The position numbers and the translations under genes were made by a program. Below, piece by piece: positions 56,316 through 64,000 of a stretch of DNA of 64,000 bases. Under the pieces are notes generated by a model. It was not told the DNA's origin. It did no database searches and saw only the letters and a list, made by a program, of their open reading frames with translations. Position 1 is the stretch's first letter. The number at the start of each line of letters is the position of its first letter. The stretch comes from Kordia sp. SMS9 (GTDB taxonomy: Bacteria > Bacteroidota > Bacteroidia > Flavobacteriales > Flavobacteriaceae), in assembly GCF_003352465.1 (NCBI RefSeq), contig NZ_CP031153.1:3524987-3588986 (forward strand), in the 5' to 3' direction.

Positions 56316-56708
56316 TTAAGCATTAGTTTCTTCACCATCAAAAGTATCGTCGAGATATTCGTCAATTTCACGACGGTCTTTCTTTGTTGGTCTTCCCGTT
56401 CCTTGTTTGCGATAATGTTCTTTGGCGTGTTTTAATAATTCTAAATGTTCGTAGTTTTCTTTCGGAGTTGTATCAACACGATACATATCAACCAGTTTTG
56501 CACCGACACGACTTTTAGGAATATCAAGCACCGTTAAACGTCGCGTAACTTGCTCTTTTCTAACCTCTAATTTGTCCGTTGCATACACTTCTCGCGATGG
56601 TTTTACAGTAGCACCATTTACCTTTACATGTCCCTTTTTACAAGCGATTGTTGCCATATTTCGAGTCTTGAAATAGCGTACGCACCATAAGTATTTATCG
56701 ATCCTCAT
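56316..56708 (-). CDS. hslR: S4 RNA-binding domain protein (Hsp15-like)
   Basis: 130 residues. The S4 domain MRIDKYLWCVRYFKTRNMA then CKKGHVKVNGATVKPSREV matches Hsp15, which binds stalled 50S subunits carrying peptidyl-tRNA. The basic C-terminal tail (KEHYRKQGTGRPTKKDRRE) is also typical. The divergent FKBP-like gene starts 80 bp away. Confidence 0.9.
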   Translation of the reverse strand: MRIDKYLWCVRYFKTRNMATIACKKGHVKVNGATVKPSREVYATDKLEVRKEQVTRRLTVLDIPKSRVGAKLVDMYRVDTTPKENYEHLELLKHAKEHYRKQGTGRPTKKDRREIDEYLDDTFDGEETNA

Positions 56709-56788
56709 ACAAAATATCTAAAAACTGCGTTAAAGAATATACAAAAGTAGGATAAAATTGTATCTTGCACCCCAAAATTTAAAAAACA

Positions 56789-57790
56789 ATGATGAAGTTT
56801 GTAAAATTTGCATTTTTAACAATAGCCGTAATTGCAATTGTTTTTTCATGTAAAAGAGATGACGATCCAGTTGCATTTGCAGAATTACGTGATAGAGGAG
56901 AACAACAAATTGAAGATGACGCAGCTTTGGTGGCGTTTTTAAGTACACATTTTTATAATTATGAGGATTTTGATTTGGTAAACCCTGAAAGTCCTGCCAA
57001 TGATGCTGTACGCGTTTCTTTTGATACCATTGCAGGTGTAAATGCTGATAAAACTCCACTAATCAATCAAGTAGAAGTACGTACCACTACGTTTCAAGAT
57101 GTAGAATATAAATATTATGTATTGAAAGTACGTGAAGGTGGCGGAGAATCGTATACAAGTTTTGATCAGGTTGATTTGGTATATCACGGACAATTGTTAG
57201 ATTTAGAAACGTTTGATTTACGTCTTACACAAATTCAAATTCCTTTGGTAAGTGCCGCAGCAAGTACGGTACGAGGTTTTCAATTAGGATTGCCCGAATT
57301 TAAAACTGCGGAAAATATTGTAGAAGATGAAAACGGATTTTTACAGCCTAGAAACGGTGGTATTGGTGCTATTTTTCTTCCTTCCGGATTGGGGTATTTT
57401 AATTTGATTGAACCTGGAATTCCAGAATATTCTCCATTAATTTTTTCTTTCAATCTATTCGATGTTGTGTATTTAGATATTGAACCAGACGGATTGTTAA
57501 GCTCTATGGAAGATTTAGACAATGACAACGACGTATCTAATGATGATACTGATGGCGATGGTTTTCCAGATTTTAGAGATTCTGACGATGACGGTGACGG
57601 AACACCAACGATTAATGAAGTGGAATTGAATGTGTATACGGTTAATCCTGGAGAAATGGAACCTACCTACGCTGCCAATGAAATTGTAAAAACAAGAGAT
57701 ACCGACAGCGATGGTGTGACAACAATTTCTACGGTAGTATTAACAGATACAGACGGCGACGGAATACCAGATTATTTAGACGCGAACTAG
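56789..57790 (+). CDS. FKBP-like lipoprotein with calcium-binding TSP3-type repeats
   Basis: 333 residues. A lipoprotein signal ends at the lipobox cysteine in IVFSCKRDDD. The middle (about 110-240) resembles a Bacteroidota FKBP-type peptidyl-prolyl isomerase domain (VDLVYHGQLLD, GFQLGLPEFK, YFNLIEPGIP, PLIFSFNLFDV). The C-terminus carries thrombospondin type 3-like Asp-rich motifs at about 245-272 and again at the end (DTDGDGIPDYLD). It probably helps fold exported proteins at the outer membrane, with calcium for stability. A second ATG one codon later is possible. Confidence 0.83.
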   Translation: MMKFVKFAFLTIAVIAIVFSCKRDDDPVAFAELRDRGEQQIEDDAALVAFLSTHFYNYEDFDLVNPESPANDAVRVSFDTIAGVNADKTPLINQVEVRTTTFQDVEYKYYVLKVREGGGESYTSFDQVDLVYHGQLLDLETFDLRLTQIQIPLVSAAASTVRGFQLGLPEFKTAENIVEDENGFLQPRNGGIGAIFLPSGLGYFNLIEPGIPEYSPLIFSFNLFDVVYLDIEPDGLLSSMEDLDNDNDVSNDDTDGDGFPDFRDSDDDGDGTPTINEVELNVYTVNPGEMEPTYAANEIVKTRDTDSDGVTTISTVVLTDTDGDGIPDYLDAN

Positions 57791-57814
57791 AAAGGTTTAA
57801 AACCTATTAAAAAT

Positions 57815-57847
57815 AGAAAAGCACTTCTTTTAACGGAAGTGCTTTTT
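57815..57847. terminator. Bidirectional terminator between convergent genes
   Basis: AAAAGCACTTC pairs with GAAGTGCTTTT around an 8-base loop, with T on the plus side and T on the minus side. Confidence 0.88.
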
Positions 57848-57875
57848 GTTTTTTATGTTGTATATTGAATTGAAT

Positions 57876-58460
57876 CTACAATTTCAGCGACAAACTAAAG
57901 ATCAATTGACTAGGTCTAGCATCTAAAGTTCCAATTCGGACGTTATTGGAATCTAAAATACTTGCTTCATTTTCAGTAAAACCTCTTTCGTAGCGTACAT
58001 CCAATCCGATGTTTCCAAATTTTACCGCAGCTCCAAAATTGAATCCGACGGTAAAATCATTTTCTACATCTGAAATATTGACATCATCCAATCCATTATC
58101 TAAGGTATATTGAAAAGCGGGACCTGCAAAAATACTCAACGGACCAATAATATCTAAACCTAATAAAACAGGAACATCAATCTTCGACATATCGTAGTTG
58201 CTAGAACCATATTCACTCTGTGTTTTGGTATACACCACTTCTGGGCGTAAGTATAATTTGCTAAAATTGAACTCGTAATACGCGCCAATATGATATCCGA
58301 TTTTAGAATCTCCGCTATCTTCTATAATATTTTCTCCCGCAGTTACAATTTCGCGTAATTCTCCATTGGAGTTAAAGTTCAATCCTGCTTTTACTCCAAA
58401 TTGCGCAAAGCAACTTGCCGAAGCGAACAGAAATACCAAACATAATAGGTTGTTTTTCAT
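57876..58460 (-). CDS. Outer-membrane beta-barrel protein (PorT-like family)
   Basis: 194 residues with a signal peptide (MKNNLLCLVFLFASASCFA, cut before Q20). The mature part starts FGVKAGLNFNSNGE and alternates short beta strands, ending in the C-terminal FSLSLKL, as in small eight-stranded barrels of the PorT/OmpX type. A transport or adhesion role is unknown. It stands alone between the FKBP-like gene and transketolase. Confidence 0.85.
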   Translation of the reverse strand: MKNNLLCLVFLFASASCFAQFGVKAGLNFNSNGELREIVTAGENIIEDSGDSKIGYHIGAYYEFNFSKLYLRPEVVYTKTQSEYGSSNYDMSKIDVPVLLGLDIIGPLSIFAGPAFQYTLDNGLDDVNISDVENDFTVGFNFGAAVKFGNIGLDVRYERGFTENEASILDSNNVRIGTLDARPSQLIFSLSLKL

Positions 58461-58511
58461 AATGTTAATGTTTTGTGTTATACGAATTAAAACGATTTTT
58501 TTTGAAAAGTA

Positions 58512-59471
58512 TTATTTTCTCCCAATCACTTTTTCAGCAGCTTTTACAATGGCTGCAGCATTTAAGCCATACTTTTCCATCAATTGTGCTGGTGTTCCTG
58601 ATTCTCCAAAAGTATCTTGCGTAGCAACAAATTCCTGTGGTGTTGGATGGTGTACTGCTAATGTGCGCGATACACTTTCGCCCAATCCGCCCAAGAAATT
58701 GTGTTCTTCCGCAGTTACGACACAACCTGTTTTTGCTACTGAAGCTAAAATTGCTTCTTCATCTAACGGTTTTATGGTGTGAATGTTAATCACTTCCGCA
58801 GAAATGCCAGCTGCTTCCAATGTTTCTGCTGCTTGCAATGCTTCCCAAACCAAATGTCCTGTCGCAATGATCGTTACATCAGTTCCTTCTGTGAGTTGTA
58901 CTGCTTTTCCAATTTCAAACTTTTGATCAGCAGGAGTGAAGTTTGCTACTTTCGGACGTCCAAAACGCAAATATACGGGTCCGTGATGATCTGCAATCGC
59001 CAACGTTGCCGCTTTTGTCTGATTGTAATCACAGGTATTAATCACCGTCATGCCTGGCAACATTTTCATCAAACCTATATCTTCTAAAATCTGATGTGTC
59101 GCGCCATCTTCTCCTAACGTAATTCCTGCGTGTGAAGCACAAATTTTTACATTCTTATCAGAATACGCAACCGATTGACGAATTTGATCGTACACACGAC
59201 CTGTTGAAAAGTTGGCAAACGTTCCTGTAAACGGAATCTTTCCACCAATGGTCATTCCTGCGGCAATTCCGATCATATTTGCTTCTGCAATTCCAATCTG
59301 GAAAAAACGTTCTGGGTGATTGTCTTTAAAAGCGTTCATCTTTAACGAACCTGTCAAATCTGCACAAAGTGCTACCACATTCGGATTCGTTTTTCCGAGT
59401 TCTGTCAATCCATCTCCAAATCCTGAACGTGTATCTTTACTTCCTGTGTTTGTATATTTTTTCATATTCAT
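58512..59471 (-). CDS. Transketolase, C-terminal subunit
   Basis: 319 residues, corresponding to the pyrimidine-binding and C-terminal halves of transketolase (FFQIGIAEANMIGIAAGM holds the catalytic Glu; SHAGITLGEDGATHQ and YLRFGRP follow). With the upstream gene it makes a complete two-subunit enzyme that moves two-carbon units in the pentose phosphate pathway. The split form is normal for many Bacteroidota. The start can be the first or third Met. Confidence 0.94.
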   Translation of the reverse strand: MNMKKYTNTGSKDTRSGFGDGLTELGKTNPNVVALCADLTGSLKMNAFKDNHPERFFQIGIAEANMIGIAAGMTIGGKIPFTGTFANFSTGRVYDQIRQSVAYSDKNVKICASHAGITLGEDGATHQILEDIGLMKMLPGMTVINTCDYNQTKAATLAIADHHGPVYLRFGRPKVANFTPADQKFEIGKAVQLTEGTDVTIIATGHLVWEALQAAETLEAAGISAEVINIHTIKPLDEEAILASVAKTGCVVTAEEHNFLGGLGESVSRTLAVHHPTPQEFVATQDTFGESGTPAQLMEKYGLNAAAIVKAAEKVIGRK

Positions 59472-59534
59472 TATCCACGAAAGTGGATATCTTTTTTTGA
59501 TTAAACTTAATTAGTAAAAAACTAGGTAGACGAT

Positions 59535-60380
59535 TTAATAATCACCTAAAGTTACTGGGTTTTGTGCCAAAGCACTTTCCAACTGCTCGTCATTTGGTGC
59601 TTTTCCGTGCCAAGCGTGCGTATTCATCATAAAATCAACACCATTCCCCATTTCTGTGTGCAACAAGACAACAACAGGTTTTCCGTGTCCCGTTTTTGCT
59701 TTTGCTGCCGCCATTCCATCTTTAATGGCTTGAATGTTGTTTCCGTCTTTTATCTCTAAAACTTCCCAACCAAAGGCTTCAAACTTTGCCGACAATGAAC
59801 CTAATGGCAATACATCATCCGTAGCACCATCAATTTGTTTCTGATTGTAATCAATCGTAGCAATAATATTGTCCACCTTATTTCCAGCAGCATACATAAT
59901 CGCTTCCCAATTTTGTCCTTCTTGCAATTCGCCATCACCATGTAATGAATATACTAAGTTGTCATCTCCGTTCAACTTTTTGGTCAACGCGGCTCCAAGT
60001 GCAACCGACATTCCTTGTCCTAACGAACCTGAAGCAATGCGGATTCCCGGCAAACCTTCATGCGTAGTTGGATGTCCTTGCAAGCGAGAATCTAACAAGC
60101 GAAACGTGTTCAATTCGTCCACAGGAAAATAACCTCTACGCGCCAAAACGCTATAAATTACAGGGGAAATATGACCGTTCGACAAAAAGAAAACATCTTC
60201 ATTCTTTCCATCCATATCGAAACCGTCGTTCAGTTTCATGATGTCATTATATAAAGTGACTAAAAATTCGGCACAACCGAGTGAACCTCCTGGATGACCA
60301 GAATTTACTTTGTGTACCATTCTCAAGATATCTCTACGGACTTGAGTAACTAAATTTTCTAACGATTTGTTATCAGACAT
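59535..60380 (-). CDS. Transketolase, N-terminal subunit
   Basis: 281 residues from the ATG at 60380, chosen because MSDNKSLENLVTQVRRD is the family start and because the promoter at 60411-60441 lies inside the longer frame. NSGHPGGSLG and SLHGDGELQEGQNWEA (GDG...N motif) bind thiamine diphosphate and magnesium. It sits 63 bp upstream of the C-terminal subunit gene in one operon. Confidence 0.94.
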   Translation of the reverse strand: MSDNKSLENLVTQVRRDILRMVHKVNSGHPGGSLGCAEFLVTLYNDIMKLNDGFDMDGKNEDVFFLSNGHISPVIYSVLARRGYFPVDELNTFRLLDSRLQGHPTTHEGLPGIRIASGSLGQGMSVALGAALTKKLNGDDNLVYSLHGDGELQEGQNWEAIMYAAGNKVDNIIATIDYNQKQIDGATDDVLPLGSLSAKFEAFGWEVLEIKDGNNIQAIKDGMAAAKAKTGHGKPVVVLLHTEMGNGVDFMMNTHAWHGKAPNDEQLESALAQNPVTLGDY

Positions 60381-60410
60381 TGTGTATTTGTTAGTAGTTT
60401 TTGTAAACCT

Positions 60411-60441
60411 CAAAAGTAAGTTATAAAACAGCGCAAACAAA
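60411..60441 (-). promoter_or_regulatory. Promoter of the transketolase operon
   Basis: On the minus strand TTTG (60441-60438), a 19-bp spacer, and TACTTTTG (60418-60411), matching the Bacteroidota consensus; the ATG follows 30 bp later. Confidence 0.7.
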
Positions 60442-60908
60442 AGAAGTTAATAGGCTTTTATTAACGAATTTTTGTGGATAAAGTACAGCGCGAGTGAAAG
60501 TGTGTACATGATTGAAAATGAAGTTGAGAAGTAGTTTGAATACAGTTTTTGTTTTTTAAGTTATTTAGTGTGCTTATTTTATATTTTTTGGTTGAAAAAA
60601 TATGTGTTATTTCCTATTTTTAAATTGAAAGTATTTTCTTTATTCTTAGTTTTTTTCTTTAGATTTGAGGGAATATGTTCTGTATTATGAATATTTATTT
60701 ATTGTATAAGTGTGTAATCCACTAAAAAAGAAATTTTTAACTTTTAAATAAGAAAGTTTGTTCCCATTCTTGAGAAAGGACAAAAATAGTTTTGGAAAAT
60801 TCGTGTAAATCGAAATAATTCTGAAAATTAAAAGCATGGGCAGGACAATGGATAATTTATAATAATAGAATCATTATATTTTACAAATGATTAATCAAAA
60901 AAAAATAT
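60442..60908. other. AT-rich gap without a recognisable gene
   Basis: This 470-bp stretch is very AT-rich, with no open frame, repeat or structured RNA that I can support. Confidence 0.5.
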
Positions 60909-61409
60909 ATGGGATTTAGTAATATCCAATTTACACTAACGATTATCGCTTCCATTATAGCTGTAATCACATTAATTCTTGGTGTCTTAGAGTACAGAAA
61001 GAAAAATATGTTGACAAGAATTGATATTTACCTTAAAATGAGGGATTATTATGCGAGAGATGAAAACTTACAAAAAGTCTGTTCTGCTTTAGGAGAAGGA
61101 AGAGGAAGTATAAACGTAAAGGAATTAACATACGAGCAAAAAAGGCAGTTTTTAGGAACCATGGAATCGATAGCATTGTTAGTTAACTCAAAAGTGATGA
61201 ACAAGCAAGTAGCAATGTATATGTTTGGATATTATGCAATTGCAGCTTGGGAAAATGAAGAATTTTGGAGTCATGGAAATTTAAGACAAGATGACCCAAT
61301 GTGGTCTTTATACAAAGCATTTTACTTACAGAATTGTACAATCAGAAATGAGTTTGATATGAACCCATCGTTTTATATCAAAAGAAAATTAAATTTTCTA
61401 TCTAAATAG
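60909..61409 (+). CDS. Single-span membrane protein, DUF4760-like
   Basis: 166 residues. One N-terminal membrane helix (about 9-27) is followed by a cytoplasmic helical domain with RIDIYLKMRDYYARDENLQ, FLGTMESIALLVNSKVM and YAIAAWENEEFW. This resembles small DUF4760-type proteins, from memory. Function is unknown. It stands alone, with a different base composition feel (more AT) from its neighbours. Confidence 0.65.
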   Translation: MGFSNIQFTLTIIASIIAVITLILGVLEYRKKNMLTRIDIYLKMRDYYARDENLQKVCSALGEGRGSINVKELTYEQKRQFLGTMESIALLVNSKVMNKQVAMYMFGYYAIAAWENEEFWSHGNLRQDDPMWSLYKAFYLQNCTIRNEFDMNPSFYIKRKLNFLSK

Positions 61410-61493
61410 ATTTGCAAGAAATATAATGAGCCAATTTTGAAATAGTAACTTTATTGATCTCAAAAAGTGAAAAATATTCTAATTACTAAATTT

Positions 61494-61646
61494 ATGCAAA
61501 AAGTTACTAATATTACAAACAAACAAAACTGCAATTTCAGAAACAAATTAACTCTTTCCCAAAAAAACGAAATTTCAGAAGGAATAGAAGAACTCAATCA
61601 AGGAAAACGAGTTTCGTATGATGAATTTTTAAAGAAGATTTACTAA
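61494..61646 (+). CDS. Orphan antitoxin-like peptide
   Basis: 50 residues; the part LSQKNEISEGIEELNQGKRVSYDEFLKKIY matches the C-terminal portion of small Bacteroidota RelB/ParD-like antitoxins (QKxEIxxGIxxLxxGxxISxDExxKK). No toxin gene follows; the next 160 bp are non-coding. The N-terminal 18 residues do not look like the family, so this may be a decayed or truncated antitoxin. Confidence 0.55.
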   Translation: MQKVTNITNKQNCNFRNKLTLSQKNEISEGIEELNQGKRVSYDEFLKKIY

Positions 61647-61694
61647 TAAATCAATTTTAATATTTGATTAATAAAATCCTCCACAAATCTTACC

Positions 61695-61702
61695 TATATT
61701 TG
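61695..61702 (+). promoter_or_regulatory. -7 box of tgt
   Basis: TATATTTG, 107 bp before the tgt ATG. No -33 box at standard spacing was found. Confidence 0.5.
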
Positions 61703-61809
61703 CCAACTGATAATGCCATAATTCTCACTATTGCTTACAGGTTGTTGGCTTTCGCCAAAAGGATCTCACAGCAATATACGCGTGCAAAATTGGCAAGAGA
61801 AACGCATAC

Positions 61810-62940
61810 ATGAAATTCGAATTACAAGGAAAAGATCCACAAAGCAAGGCAAGAGCAGCAACACTTACGACTGATCACGGAACGATAGAAACGCCTATTT
61901 TTATGCCTGTGGGAACGATTGGAACGGTAAAAGGTGTCCATCAACGGGAATTGAAAGAAGATATCAATCCCGACGTTATTTTAGGAAATACGTATCACTT
62001 ATACTTACGTCCACAAACCGAAATTTTAGAAAAAGCGGGCGGATTGCACAAATTCATCAACTGGGATCGCAACATTTTGACAGATTCTGGTGGATATCAA
62101 GTCTATTCCTTATCTGCGAACAGAAAAATTAAAGAAGAAGGCGTTAAATTCAAATCACATATTGATGGTTCGTACCATTTCTTTACGCCAGAAAACGTGA
62201 TGGAAATTCAGCGTACCATTGGTGCTGATATTATCATGGCTTTTGACGAATGTACGCCATATCCGTGCGATTATCGCTATGCAAAACGTTCCATGCACAT
62301 GACACATCGCTGGCTCGATCGCTGCATCGCACACTTAGAAAAAACACCGTACAAATACGATTACAGTCAAACATTTTTTCCAATAGTTCAAGGAAGTACG
62401 TACAAAGATTTGCGCAGGCAATCAGCAGAATTCATCGCTTCGTGTGAAGCCGAAGGAAATGCCATTGGCGGATTATCAGTTGGAGAACCAGCCGAAGAAA
62501 TGTATGCAATGACCGATGTAGTATGTGAAATTCTTCCCGAAGACAAACCACGTTATTTAATGGGCGTTGGAACTCCGATCAACATTTTAGAAAATATTGC
62601 CTTAGGTGTCGATATGTTCGATTGTGTCATGCCAACACGTAACGCAAGAAATGGAATGCTGTTCACGGCACACGGAAGCATCAACATCAAAAATAAAAAA
62701 TGGGCAGACGATTTTTCGCCAATTGATGAAATGGGCATTACCTACGTAGATTTAGAATATTCAAAAGCGTATGTACGTCACTTATTCACGGTGAATGAAT
62801 TGCTTGGAAAACAAATTGCCACCATTCATAACTTAGGTTTCTACCTTTGGTTGGTTAGAGAAGCAAGAAAACATATATTAGCAGGAGATTTTTACGAGTG
62901 GAAAAACAAAATGGTCAAACAAATGGACAAACGTCTCTAA
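61810..62940 (+). CDS. tgt: tRNA-guanine transglycosylase Tgt, lacking the usual zinc cysteines
   Basis: 376 residues, the full length. LTDSGGYQVYSLS holds the general-base Asp, and GVDMFDCVMPTRNARNG the nucleophilic Asp. It exchanges guanine 34 for preQ1 in tRNAs with GUN anticodons. The usual zinc site C-x-C-x2-C before SRAYLHHL is replaced by MGITYVDLEYSKAYVRHL, with Gly, Thr and Asp at the three Cys positions. Since the length and the rest are intact, this is probably a lineage form rather than a damaged gene. It is 203 bp upstream of an LptF/G-type gene on the same strand. Confidence 0.94.
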   Translation: MKFELQGKDPQSKARAATLTTDHGTIETPIFMPVGTIGTVKGVHQRELKEDINPDVILGNTYHLYLRPQTEILEKAGGLHKFINWDRNILTDSGGYQVYSLSANRKIKEEGVKFKSHIDGSYHFFTPENVMEIQRTIGADIIMAFDECTPYPCDYRYAKRSMHMTHRWLDRCIAHLEKTPYKYDYSQTFFPIVQGSTYKDLRRQSAEFIASCEAEGNAIGGLSVGEPAEEMYAMTDVVCEILPEDKPRYLMGVGTPINILENIALGVDMFDCVMPTRNARNGMLFTAHGSINIKNKKWADDFSPIDEMGITYVDLEYSKAYVRHLFTVNELLGKQIATIHNLGFYLWLVREARKHILAGDFYEWKNKMVKQMDKRL

Positions 62941-62979
62941 CAGCAGGTGAAACGAATAATGAAGCTGTTTGAAAAATTT

Positions 62980-63110
62980 TAAAACGTCATTCTGAACTTG
63001 ATTCAGAATCTCATCAAACTGATTTTCAACTGTTATGAGAAACCGAATCAAGCCTGTCTTGAGCGACAGTTGAAAGGTTCGGTTTGACGAAATATTGACT
63101 TTTAGACAAC
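62980..63110. repeat. Dispersed flavobacterial palindromic repeat
   Basis: The stretch with CGTCATTCTGAACTTG, TTCAGAATCTCATC, then GAACC/GGTTC arms (ACCGAATCAAGCC ... GGTTCGGTTTGACG) is a common intergenic palindrome type in Flavobacteriaceae. It lies between tgt and the LptF/G-type gene and may end the tgt transcript. Confidence 0.65.
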
Positions 63111-63143
63111 CACTATAAAAGATAATTATTAAAATTAAAATTT

Positions 63144-64000
63144 GTGAAAATATTAGATTGGTACATCATTAAAAAATACCTGCTCACATTCTCTGTAATG
63201 TTGTTGCTATTCATTCCTATCGGAATTATGGTTGATATTTCTGAAAATATTGACAAAATGCTTGCCTCGGAAGCGCCAGTAGATGAAATTGTAACGTATT
63301 ATGTGAATTTTGTCCTCTACTTTGCCAATCTCTTATTTCCTATATTTCTATTCCTTTCGGTGATTTGGTTTACCTCCAAAATGGCAAATGACACGGAGAT
63401 TATCGCGATATTAAGCTCAGGAGTTTCGTATTTGCGTTTCTTGCGACCGTTTTTAGTAGCGGCATCTGTGGTTGCGATTGTGGCTTTTGTCATGGGAATG
63501 TACGTAGTGCCAAACGCCAGCAAAGGTTTCAATGAATTTCGATTTGAATACATCAAAAAAGGACGAAAAAAAGTACGTGACAATGCTGAAATCTACAAGC
63601 AAGTCACCAACAATGATTTTGTGTATCTAAAAAGCTTTAACTTCAAAAGTAAGCGTGGAGACAATTTTACTTTAGAACATTTTGAAGACAATAAATTAAT
63701 CTATAAAATACAATCACGTACTCTAAAATACAACGAAAAAGACAGCACCTATACGTTACGTGGTTACAAAAAACGCATCATCGGCGCCATGAACGACAGC
63801 TTGATTAGCGAGCGTACATTAGATACTATTTTTCCATTTGATGTGGAAGATCTAACGCCAGTTACGTACATGGCAGAAACGCTCAACTATCAAGAATTGG
63901 ATGAATTCATTGATAAAGAACGAAAATCTGGTTCGCCCAATGTGAGCAAGCATTTATTGGTAAAATACAAACGTTGGAGTTTGCCAATTACGGCATTCAT
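63144..64000 (+). CDS. LptF/LptG-type permease, second member (truncated by window edge, GTG start)
   Basis: About 285 residues are visible. The frame opens at GTG 63144-63146 giving (M)KILDWYIIKKYLLTFSVML, parallel to the 24773 gene's MKILDRYILKSYLLTF. Helices lie at about 13-33, 51-78 and 97-122, followed by the beginning of the periplasmic beta domain. No ATG start fits. As a paralogue of the 22773-24773 gene, it is the probable partner in the LPS export complex. Confidence 0.88.
   Translation, partial: MKILDWYIIKKYLLTFSVMLLLFIPIGIMVDISENIDKMLASEAPVDEIVTYYVNFVLYFANLLFPIFLFLSVIWFTSKMANDTEIIAILSSGVSYLRFLRPFLVAASVVAIVAFVMGMYVVPNASKGFNEFRFEYIKKGRKKVRDNAEIYKQVTNNDFVYLKSFNFKSKRGDNFTLEHFEDNKLIYKIQSRTLKYNEKDSTYTLRGYKKRIIGAMNDSLISERTLDTIFPFDVEDLTPVTYMAETLNYQELDEFIDKERKSGSPNVSKHLLVKYKRWSLPITAF

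Noticed and set aside
60381..60440. Longer N-terminus for the transketolase N-subunit from 60440
   Set aside because: The extension contains the -33 and -7 boxes and does not resemble the family.

Overview
The window looks like a chromosomal segment of a marine member of the Flavobacteriaceae (Bacteroidota), probably Kordia-like, although no species can be proven from it. The evidence is the AT-rich sequence, promoters with the Bacteroidota -7 box TAnnTTTG, the ftsK-lolA-lptF/G-ribB gene order, a flavobacterial carotenoid cluster, short 'MKKRxLKxLxLxKK...GG' RiPP precursors, and SusD-era style lipoproteins with a Cys lipobox followed by acidic residues. No insertion sequence, prophage or CRISPR array was seen.

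Region 1 (1-13575, minus strand) is a tightly spaced four-gene operon that reads like anti-phage defence: a SNF2/HepA-type helicase (DrmD-like), a 1623-residue Eco57I-type adenine methyltransferase, a 1537-residue GHKL ATPase ending in a PD-(D/E)XK-like DUF3883 domain, and the start of a large Lhr/DUF1998-type superfamily 2 helicase cut by the window edge. The set resembles class 1 DISARM, but with a GHKL-nuclease protein in the middle.

Region 2 (13576-17513) is a nest of repeats around only two genes: a helical DUF6261-like protein and a GIY-YIG nuclease. It contains a bulged hairpin whose outer arms change in a compensatory way from copy to copy, a 30-unit array of 26 bp, an 83-bp array, and a 42-bp array. 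The stop codons of both genes lie inside copies of the hairpin. I regard this as the best candidate for an undescribed element in the window. It is followed by tRNA-Ser.

Region 3 (17601-41607) is mostly housekeeping: a thioesterase, a nitroreductase, a secreted thioredoxin, a DegT aminotransferase, three 241-bp repeats, ribB/lptF-G/lolA/ftsK, an oxidative-stress group (tpx, katG, thioredoxin, peroxiredoxin), nhaC, a Cys/Met-metabolism PLP enzyme divergent from an Lrp regulator, lpdA and a Crp/Fnr regulator. Two small secreted-peptide candidates lie here (28182-28382 and 31962-32060).

Region 4 (41809-53358) holds lipoproteins, a TlpA thioredoxin, the carotenoid operon crtI-crtB-crtZ behind a CarH-like MerR regulator that keeps the B12-binding residues, two further RiPP precursors, an ATP-grasp protein, small membrane proteins and a TPR protein. 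The two promoters of the carotenoid locus carry the same inverted repeat at the same place, which suggests a light/B12-controlled, autoregulated circuit.

Region 5 (53359-64000) has a one-gene micro-island between duplicated tRNA-Leu trailer sequences, tRNA-Leu, two tandem tRNA-Lys genes with tRNA relics between them, shikimate kinase, a phosphoribosyltransferase, an S4 protein, an FKBP-like lipoprotein with calcium repeats, an outer-membrane barrel protein, a split transketolase, tgt (lacking the usual zinc cysteines) and a second LptF/LptG-type permease that runs off the right edge.
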